From: Desulfobacterales bacterium
GTDB lineage: Bacteria > Desulfobacterota > Desulfobacteria > Desulfobacterales > JASFBJ01
Direction of reading: 5' to 3'
DNA: 9,381 bases
NCBI GenBank assembly: GCA_030149585.1
Contig: JASFBJ010000140.1
Span: 1 to 9,381, forward strand
A program made the translations under genes and the position numbers. Each line of letters opens with the position of its first letter. Position 1 is the first letter of the stretch. The notes below the pieces were generated by a model. The model had not been told where the DNA came from. It did no database searches and saw only the letters and a list, made by a program, of their open reading frames with translations. Positions 1 to 6,145 of the stretch are shown here, one piece after another.

Positions 1-1931
1 TAAAAAATCTTTTCAATCCCATTAAAATTGGGAAAATGGAGGTTAAAAACAGGATAGTAATGCCGGCCATGGGGATTCATTTCGGCGCTGATGAGAATGG
101 TCATGTGACACCTCAGCTATCCGAATACCACGCAGCCAGGGCCCGTGGGGGAACAGGGCTGATGATTACCCAGGGGGTGGCTGTAAGCCCCACTGGAAAA
201 GATCTGGCCGTTCAAATATCATTATGGGATGATAAATATATTCCAGCCCTGAAAGAGATGACTGATCTGGTTCATAAGGATACTGAAACCATGTTTGGCG
301 CTCAAATTCTTCATGGCGGCAGGCAGGTTTCCCACGACGATAAAGTTGCGCCATCAGCTATTCCTTCCCTGGCGGTGGTTCAAGGTATGCCCAAAGAGTT
401 AAGCCCGGCAGAGATCAAAGAGGTGGTTGGAACCTTTGGTAATACAGCGAAAAGGTCTGAAACGGCTGGTTTTGATTTTGTTGAAATCCATGCCGCCCAT
501 GGTTATCTGATCAGTGAATTTATGGCTCTTAACGCCAATAAGAGACAAGATCAATATGGGGGCTCGTTTGAAAATAGAATTCGTTTTTTATTAGAGATTT
601 TGCAGGATATGCAGGAGAAAACCTCTCCTGGTTTTCCCATTGGAATCAGGTATAACGGCAGTGATTATTTGCCGGATGGCTGGCAGTTGGAAGATGCTGT
701 ACGGCTGGCGCCGATTCTGCAGGAAAAGGGAGCTGATTATCTTCATATTTCAGCCGGCATTTACGGTTCACCGGTGCCAGGCATTACCATTCCTTCCATG
801 TATGGCGAATACGGATGTTTTTTGCATCTCGCGGAAGCTGTTAAAAAAGAAGTTGATATTCCGGTAATCACTGTCGGCAGAATCAAAGATCCTGAACTTG
901 CTGATCAAATTATTAAAGAAGGAAAGGCTGATCTGGTTTCCATGGGCAGGGCTCATATTGCCGACCCGCAATTTCCCAACAAAGCCAGGGACGGCAAACT
1001 GGCTGATATAAGGCCCTGTATCGGTTGCTGCCTGGGGTGCATTCAAAATGTTTTTGTAGGCGAAGAATCAACCTGTGTGATGAATCCGGAAGTAAATCGC
1101 GAATACCTGTTTCAGGGCAAAGATCAGGTGGCCCTGCCAAAAACTATTTTAGTGGTTGGCGCTGGGCCCGCAGGACTGGGATTTGCCAGAGCTGCCGGAA
1201 AAAGAGGCCATCGCATAATCATTTGCGAAGAAAATGGCCATCTCGGGGGAGTTCTGCCCATTGCTGCTTTGCCTCCCGGGCGCGGAGAATTTAACGAACT
1301 TATTACCTACTACCAGAGAGAGCTGCAAAAACTCGGCATTGAAATCAGGCTTAATGTTAAGCTGGATAAGGCTTTAATTGAGCAGATTAATCCGGATGCA
1401 GCAGTTCTGGCAACCGGCAGCTTGCCGAAAATTCCACCAATGGCAGGCCTCTTTAAAACAAAGATGGCAGTTCAAACAGCCAATGAGGTGCTGGAAAAAA
1501 CAACTGTGGTGGGTGATCGAGTAATTATCCTTGGTGGTGATCAAATTGGACTTATGACGGCTGATTATCTGGCCCAGTTCGGTAAGGAAATCATTGTGCT
1601 TGAAAAAGGCGACCATTTTGCCGGTGAAATGGCGGCCAATGATAGAACCTATTTGCGTGAAAGGCTGAAGAAAGTAAAGGTACGTTTATTCAAAAAAGTC
1701 AAAATCGAAAAATTTCTGCCAAATGGAATTATTTTTCAATTTAAGGGAAATGAGGTCAAAGAGGATGGCTTTGATGATATTGTGGTTTCAAGAGGCATGA
1801 CTCCAGTTCGTCATTGTGCCAATTTATTTAAGGATAAGAATATCGAAGTTCATTTCATCGGCGACTCCAAAGAACCCCGCACTCTGCTGGATTCTCAAAT
1901 GGCGGCTTATGATCTTGGAATTTCAATTTGA
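1..1931 (+). CDS. Old Yellow Enzyme-family NADH:flavin oxidoreductase / 2,4-dienoyl-CoA reductase-like, 5' end cut by window edge
   Basis: Probably reduces a C=C bond of an enoyl- or dienoyl-CoA in the cytoplasm, passing electrons from NAD(P)H through FAD, a [4Fe-4S] cluster and FMN. The first in-frame ATG is at 36, but the frame stays open to base 3 and codes LFNPIKIGK just before it. This is the conserved family N-terminus, so the gene starts left of the window; 642 residues are visible, close to the family's roughly 640-670. Numbering from Met36: FMN TIM barrel about 1-330, with HGGRQ at 93-97 and HAAHGYL at 152-158 (its Tyr matches the active-site region); Fe-S cysteines C328, C331, C335 and C347 (C-x2-C-x3-C-x11-C); FAD Rossmann GAGPAG at 375-380; second dinucleotide motif GGDQIG at 500-505. 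It precedes the citrate synthase-like gene by 55 bases. Fatty-acid dienoyl-CoA reductase, aryl-CoA reductase (naphthoyl-CoA type) and other enoate reductases share this architecture, so the family is sure and the substrate unknown. Confidence 0.93.
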   Translation, partial: KNLFNPIKIGKMEVKNRIVMPAMGIHFGADENGHVTPQLSEYHAARARGGTGLMITQGVAVSPTGKDLAVQISLWDDKYIPALKEMTDLVHKDTETMFGAQILHGGRQVSHDDKVAPSAIPSLAVVQGMPKELSPAEIKEVVGTFGNTAKRSETAGFDFVEIHAAHGYLISEFMALNANKRQDQYGGSFENRIRFLLEILQDMQEKTSPGFPIGIRYNGSDYLPDGWQLEDAVRLAPILQEKGADYLHISAGIYGSPVPGITIPSMYGEYGCFLHLAEAVKKEVDIPVITVGRIKDPELADQIIKEGKADLVSMGRAHIADPQFPNKARDGKLADIRPCIGCCLGCIQNVFVGEESTCVMNPEVNREYLFQGKDQVALPKTILVVGAGPAGLGFARAAGKRGHRIIICEENGHLGGVLPIAALPPGRGEFNELITYYQRELQKLGIEIRLNVKLDKALIEQINPDAAVLATGSLPKIPPMAGLFKTKMAVQTANEVLEKTTVVGDRVIILGGDQIGLMTADYLAQFGKEIIVLEKGDHFAGEMAANDRTYLRERLKKVKVRLFKKVKIEKFLPNGIIFQFKGNEVKEDGFDDIVVSRGMTPVRHCANLFKDKNIEVHFIGDSKEPRTLLDSQMAAYDLGISI

Positions 1932-1974
1932 CAAAAACAAGTTTTACCCAAAATATTTAATTCACATAAGAAAA

Positions 1975-1980
1975 GAGAGG
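1975..1980 (+). promoter_or_regulatory. Ribosome binding site that fixes the start at 1987
   Basis: GAGAGG lies 6 bases before the ATG at 1987. The reading frame is open further upstream to an ATG at 1816, but that start would overlap the preceding reductase gene by 116 bases and add 57 residues unlike the citrate synthase family. The SD therefore decides for 1987. Confidence 0.75.
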
Positions 1981-1986
1981 TTATAC

Positions 1987-2838
1987 ATGGAAGATAAAAA
2001 TAAAAGAGAGTGGGGCAAGGTTCGAAGTGTTGGTAAATATCGCAGAGATGGTGACTGGAGCGATTACTGGCGAACCAAAATCAGTTATGCTGATGATAAA
2101 GAGTGCATTATCAGGGGATATACCCAGGAAGATATCATTGATAATCTTACCTATACTGAAACCTTATATCTGACATTACGGGGTGAACTGCCGACTAAAG
2201 AGGAAACCAGAGTATTTGACGCAATTTTAAACTGTATTCCTGATCATATGTTTATTGCCGCCAATACCCCGGCAGCCAGATATGTGGCATCTGCATTTCC
2301 TGATTCTCCTATCCCGGGAATAGCGGCCGGTGTGCTTTCCTTTGGCTCCTATACCGGTTCTCCTCAGGATTCAGCGGATCTGATTAATGAATCTTATGAA
2401 ATGATGAAAAGCGAAAACCTTTCCAAAGAAGATGTCGCAAAAAAGGTTGTAGCCAAAGCTATTGCCGCCAAAAAAAGGATTCCCGGTTTTGGTCATCCTT
2501 TTTATGCAAGTGATCCCAGAGCTACTGCTTTGACAAAGGTTGCCAAGGAAAATGGGATATGGGGCGAAAAATCCGAGCTGTACGAGGCGATCCATGCTGA
2601 GTTTGTCAAGGTTTCAGGCAAAGCAATTCCCATTAATGTAGATGGGATGATGGCCTGTGTCATGAATGAAATGGGTTTTGATCCTCTGGAAATGGCTGGA
2701 ATCGCTGTAATTTCAGCCATGTGTGGTATTCTATCACATGTTGTGGAAGAAATTAAAGAAGGCGTGCCACTTAGAATTATTCCTGAAGAACTGGGCGCAA
2801 AATATATAGGGACTCCAAAAAGAAAAATTAAAAAATAA
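1987..2838 (+). CDS. Citrate synthase / citryl-CoA lyase-like protein with an altered active site
   Basis: A 283-residue member of the citrate synthase superfamily, near the size of stand-alone citryl-CoA lyases (about 260-290) and much shorter than citrate synthase (about 370-430). The family makes or cleaves C-C bonds between an acetyl-CoA unit and a 2-oxoacid. Visible motifs: a DH pair at 86-87 where the substrate-binding His usually sits; GFGHPFY at 167-173 followed by DPRA (H170, the oxaloacetate/citrate His); NVDG at 217-220 (D219, the usual catalytic base); SHVVEE at 250-255. The segment that normally reads HGGA, carrying the His that polarises the thioester carbonyl, reads GSYTGSP at 120-126, with T123 in place of His. 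The protein is cytoplasmic, with no signal peptide. It lies between the enoate reductase and an acyl-CoA dehydrogenase, the latter only 38 bases downstream. This suggests a role in the same acyl-CoA pathway, not the TCA cycle. A lyase or modified Claisen-type reaction is inferred; the true substrate is unknown. Confidence 0.85.
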   Translation: MEDKNKREWGKVRSVGKYRRDGDWSDYWRTKISYADDKECIIRGYTQEDIIDNLTYTETLYLTLRGELPTKEETRVFDAILNCIPDHMFIAANTPAARYVASAFPDSPIPGIAAGVLSFGSYTGSPQDSADLINESYEMMKSENLSKEDVAKKVVAKAIAAKKRIPGFGHPFYASDPRATALTKVAKENGIWGEKSELYEAIHAEFVKVSGKAIPINVDGMMACVMNEMGFDPLEMAGIAVISAMCGILSHVVEEIKEGVPLRIIPEELGAKYIGTPKRKIKK

Positions 2839-2876
2839 TTTATGAACGGTTATTGAGATAAAAGGAGGTAGAATAA

Positions 2877-4043
2877 ATGGGTTTTAAATCTGATAAAGAA
2901 TATCTTGAGTTTAAACAGTCAGTTGTGGATTTTCTCTGGAAAGAGGTTGATCCGCTTGTGCCTGAGATGGAAGCAAATGATCATATCCCTATTGATATTT
3001 TATTCCCAAAATTTCGGGAAGCAGGCCTTTTCGGACTGATTATACCCCAAGAATATGGGGGCAAAGGTCTGACCAATGTTCAATATCTGCCTTTGCTGGC
3101 GGAAATGTCAAAGGTAAGTGGCGCTGTAAGAGCCCTGATCCATGTTCACCTTACAGCTGCAAGGGCTGTTATGGTATTTGGAAGGGATGAGCAGAAAAAG
3201 AAATTGCTTCCAAAAATGGCAACTGGTGAATCATCACTGGCCTTTGGCCTGACGGAAGCAAACTCCGGTTCCGGACTGGATTGCAAAACAAATGCCGTTA
3301 AACAGGGTGATCATTATATTCTAAACGGCGAAAAACATCTTATCACCAATGCTGATTTTACTGATCTTTTCATGATTGCCTGCCATACCGGTCCAAAGGA
3401 ACTGGGCCGTAATGCAATGAGCGCTATTATCGTAGATCGTAATGCACCCGGCTTTACCATTGAAGAAATGCCGCATCTTTTGGGCTGCAAAGGATTAGGG
3501 CACGGTATTTTAACCTTTAAGGACTGCAAGGTTCCTGTTGAAAACGTGGTTGGTAAAGAAGGTATGGGAATTGATGTTTTTCTTGGCGAATTGGAACCCA
3601 GCCGGGTTTTTGTAGCTGCAAGTTCCATGGGCACAGCCCAAAGAGCTCTGGAAGAATCCATTAAATACGCTAAAGAAAGAGTTACATTCGGCAAACCAAT
3701 CGCTTCCAGAGAGTCTATTCGAACCCTTTTGGCGGATATGGCCATGGATATTTACGGATTGCGGTTGATGCTGGAAGATGTGGCAAAAAAGCTGGATGCA
3801 GGCGAGTCTTGCCCCCTGGAAGCTTCAATTGCAAAGACTCACGGCCTGGAAACAGTCTGCCGTGTAACTGACCGGGCAATGCAGGTTTTTGGCGGAAGAT
3901 CTTATTTAACAAGCTTTCCAATTGAAAGACTGGTACGCGATGGTCGTTTAAATGTTCTTGAAGAAGGAACTCCCACAATCCAGCGGCTGGTTACAGCACG
4001 AGCTGTTCTGGCAGGGGAGCTGCCCTGGTCGACCCCCTGGTAA
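2877..4043 (+). CDS. Acyl-CoA dehydrogenase, standard-length (388 aa)
   Basis: An FAD enzyme that introduces an alpha,beta double bond into an acyl-CoA and passes electrons to electron-transfer flavoprotein; no etf genes are in the window. Length and fold match the usual 380-400 residue homotetrameric family: helical N-domain about 1-115, beta-domain about 120-225 with the FAD-binding signature FGLTEANSGSG at 123-133, and C-terminal helical domain from about 235 with RVTFGKPI at 268-275. MQVFGG at 335-340 and RLVRDGR at 351-357 precede EEGTPTIQR, whose E363 sits at the usual catalytic-base position (EGT motif). The signature reads NSGSGLD instead of the common AGSD, a mild departure. The start is set by a near-perfect SD, AAGGAGGT, at 2862-2869. 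It follows the citrate synthase-like gene by 38 bases and is surely co-transcribed with it. Substrate chain length or branching cannot be read from the sequence. Glutaryl-CoA-type decarboxylating activity is not excluded. Confidence 0.93.
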   Translation: MGFKSDKEYLEFKQSVVDFLWKEVDPLVPEMEANDHIPIDILFPKFREAGLFGLIIPQEYGGKGLTNVQYLPLLAEMSKVSGAVRALIHVHLTAARAVMVFGRDEQKKKLLPKMATGESSLAFGLTEANSGSGLDCKTNAVKQGDHYILNGEKHLITNADFTDLFMIACHTGPKELGRNAMSAIIVDRNAPGFTIEEMPHLLGCKGLGHGILTFKDCKVPVENVVGKEGMGIDVFLGELEPSRVFVAASSMGTAQRALEESIKYAKERVTFGKPIASRESIRTLLADMAMDIYGLRLMLEDVAKKLDAGESCPLEASIAKTHGLETVCRVTDRAMQVFGGRSYLTSFPIERLVRDGRLNVLEEGTPTIQRLVTARAVLAGELPWSTPW

Positions 4044-4081
4044 AAAAATATTTAAACTACGCGTAATAATAGATTCAACTC

Positions 4082-4141
4082 AACAGGGGACTTTGAATTG
4101 CTGCAGGTTAAAAAGGGCATATTCTGTAAAAGTTCCCTGTT
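4082..4141 (+). terminator. Imperfect 13-bp inverted repeat with T-run: possible attenuator or weak terminator
   Basis: AACAGGGGACTTT at 4082-4094 pairs with AAAGTTCCCTGTT at 4129-4141. Twelve pairs are Watson-Crick and one is G-U in RNA, around a 34-base loop. The right arm runs into TTTTT (4140-4144). The position, in the 181-base gap between two acyl-CoA dehydrogenase genes, fits partial termination or an mRNA-processing hairpin. The long loop is unlike a textbook intrinsic terminator, and the next gene has its own SD, so downstream genes may still be reached by read-through. No convincing sigma70 promoter was found in the gap. Confidence 0.4.
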
Positions 4142-4224
4142 TTTAATTGATGATGCTATTTTGAATAAAAAAACCATCAGACTGGAACCAATAATTCAAA
4201 AGGCAGTATATAAGGAGTTTTAAA

Positions 4225-6084
4225 ATGGCTAATTTACTGGTGGATGAACAGGATCAATCCTTTATCTTGCTTGAAATGCTGGAATTGGACAAACTGTTTA
4301 ATTCCCCTGATTTTTCCACCTTTTCAAATAAAATTATTAAAATGGTTCTGGCTGAGGCTCAAAATGTGGCTCAATCGGAATTAATGCCTGTGGATGATGA
4401 AATAAACGAGATCGGCAATCAATATGACCCAAAAACTCATACGGTAAGTGTTCCAAAATGTTTCCATTCCCCATATAAAAAAGTGCAGGAGGGTGAATGG
4501 CTCGCCATGAGTGATGACCCCAAAGTCGGTGGTCAGGGTTTTCCCCTATGTGTTAAAACTGCTGTTTCCGAACTGTTCTATGCTGGCTGTTTTTCGATCT
4601 GGGATTGTTTTATGGCTACCCATGGGATCGGCAAGCTGATAGAACTTTACGGTACACGGCAGCAGCGGGAAAAATACATGAAAAAGCTGTATTCCGCTGA
4701 CTGGGGCGGAACCATGTGTTTAACCGAACCACAAGCCGGCAGTGATGTTGGAGCTCTTGAAACTTCTGCAACCAAAAATCCTGATGGGACTTATACCATC
4801 ACCGGTTCCAAGATTTTTATAACCCGGGGCGAGTCTGATATTACTGAAAATATTATTCACGCGGTCCTGGCTAGAATCGAAGGAGATCCTCCTGGAACAA
4901 AAGGTATCTCTATCTTTATTATTCCAAAAATACTGGTTAATGATGACGGCGCCCTGGGTGAGCCTAATGATGTGGTCTGCACCGGCATTGAACATAAAAT
5001 GGGGCTTAACTGCGCCCTTACCTCAAGCATGAGCTTTGGCCCTAAAGGGAATTGCATTGGTTATCTTTTGGGCGAGCAGGGCAAGGGAATGAAAATTATG
5101 TTCAACATGATGAATGAGGCCAGATTATTTGTTGGATTGCAGGCCTTATCCATGTCATCAAAAGCTTATCTGCACGCCGTGGATTATACCAGACAGCGTG
5201 TTCAGGGAATTGCCCCTGAAAAAAAAATCGACCCGAACTCTCTTCCGGCTCCCATTATTGAGCATCCAGATGTCAAAAGGATGCTGCTATGGATGAAAAT
5301 CCATGTGGAAGGGTGTCGAGCCCTAACCTATTTTGTCAGCTATTGTTTTGATATGTTTCAAATAAGCAAAGATGAAAGCGAAAAAAAACATTGGGATGGC
5401 CTTATTGAGCTGCTGACGCCTATTATCAAGGCCTATAACAGTGACCGGGTGTGGGAAATTACAGCCACTGCTATTCAGTGTGCGGGTGGTTACGGTTATT
5501 GTGCTGATTTGCCTTTTGAACGAATTGCCAGGGATTGCAAATGCACCTCAATTTATGAGGGTACCAATGGAATACAGGCTATGGATCTGGTATTTCGCAA
5601 ACTGATTTTAAACAAACTTGATAATTTTAATGATTTATTAATAATGATCCAGCAGACTATTGAAACTGCTGCTAAAATAAAAGAGATTGAACCTTATGCC
5701 AGGCAGGTGGAAAAAGCCAAAAAAGGTCTTGTAGAAGTTGTTAATATATATGTTGCTATGTCCAAAGAGGGAAAAAGCCAGAATCTTTATTATCAGGCAA
5801 CGCCTTTTCTGGATGCCATGGGAGATGTGGTTTTGGCATGGATTCATCTATGGCAGTTATCAATAGCTCATCCCAAGTTGCAAAAAATTGTCGGCCATGC
5901 TGATGGCCAGGCAAAGCAAAAAATTATTAATAAAAAGCGCAAGGCCGCCTTTTATCAAGGCAAAATAATAGGGGCCCGCTATTTTATAGGGGTTTTACTA
6001 AAACAAACCTTTGGAAAATTTGAGCAGCTCAAATCAACCAAAGAAGCAGCTTTTGAAATCAGCGAAAAATCATTTAGTTGCTGA
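4225..6084 (+). CDS. Long-form acyl-CoA dehydrogenase (619 aa, DmdC/FadE-like with extra C-terminal domain)
   Basis: An FAD-dependent acyl-CoA dehydrogenase of the large subclass (about 590-620 residues) that includes 3-methylmercaptopropionyl-CoA dehydrogenase (DmdC) and many uncharacterised paralogues. It has an N-terminal extension over about 1-60, then the N-domain. The FAD signature CLTEPQAGSD is at 165-174. YTRQRVQG at 321-328 marks the third domain, followed by CAGGYGY at 419-425. SIYEGTNGIQ at 442-451 places the catalytic base at E445. The region after about 470 is a helical C-terminal domain typical of this subclass (acetyl-CoA dehydrogenase C-terminal-like). The start is supported by AAGGAG at 4212-4217. 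It lies 61 bases before the mutase gene. A second dehydrogenase of different architecture in the same cluster suggests oxidation at two different stages or on two differently shaped substrates, which is inference. Oxidation of methylthio-propionyl-CoA itself is not implied, as the subclass is broad. Confidence 0.92.
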   Translation: MANLLVDEQDQSFILLEMLELDKLFNSPDFSTFSNKIIKMVLAEAQNVAQSELMPVDDEINEIGNQYDPKTHTVSVPKCFHSPYKKVQEGEWLAMSDDPKVGGQGFPLCVKTAVSELFYAGCFSIWDCFMATHGIGKLIELYGTRQQREKYMKKLYSADWGGTMCLTEPQAGSDVGALETSATKNPDGTYTITGSKIFITRGESDITENIIHAVLARIEGDPPGTKGISIFIIPKILVNDDGALGEPNDVVCTGIEHKMGLNCALTSSMSFGPKGNCIGYLLGEQGKGMKIMFNMMNEARLFVGLQALSMSSKAYLHAVDYTRQRVQGIAPEKKIDPNSLPAPIIEHPDVKRMLLWMKIHVEGCRALTYFVSYCFDMFQISKDESEKKHWDGLIELLTPIIKAYNSDRVWEITATAIQCAGGYGYCADLPFERIARDCKCTSIYEGTNGIQAMDLVFRKLILNKLDNFNDLLIMIQQTIETAAKIKEIEPYARQVEKAKKGLVEVVNIYVAMSKEGKSQNLYYQATPFLDAMGDVVLAWIHLWQLSIAHPKLQKIVGHADGQAKQKIINKKRKAAFYQGKIIGARYFIGVLLKQTFGKFEQLKSTKEAAFEISEKSFSC

Positions 6085-6145
6085 TTCCATATATTTTTAA
6101 AATATCTAAGTGTAGAATTTTTTTTATTGCTAAAGGAGATTTCAG

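Noticed and set aside
1816..1986. Upstream extension of the citrate synthase-like frame to an ATG at 1816
   Set aside because: It would overlap the reductase gene by 116 bases, the added residues do not resemble the family, and a good SD precedes ATG 1987.
3314..3745. 143-codon open frame on the - strand inside the first acyl-CoA dehydrogenase gene
   Set aside because: It lies wholly within a well-supported gene, has no family resemblance I can see, and fits the usual antisense shadow of a coding frame.
3952..4146. 64-codon + frame across the end of the first acyl-CoA dehydrogenase gene and the following gap
   Set aside because: Most of it is the out-of-frame reading of the dehydrogenase C-terminus, there is no SD at its start, and the gap part has no coding character.
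6091..6105. A/T palindrome ATATTTT-T-AAAATAT between the long dehydrogenase and the mutase
   Set aside because: A 7-bp pure A/T dyad with a 1-base centre is easily expected by chance in an AT-rich gap and cannot form a proper RNA hairpin loop.
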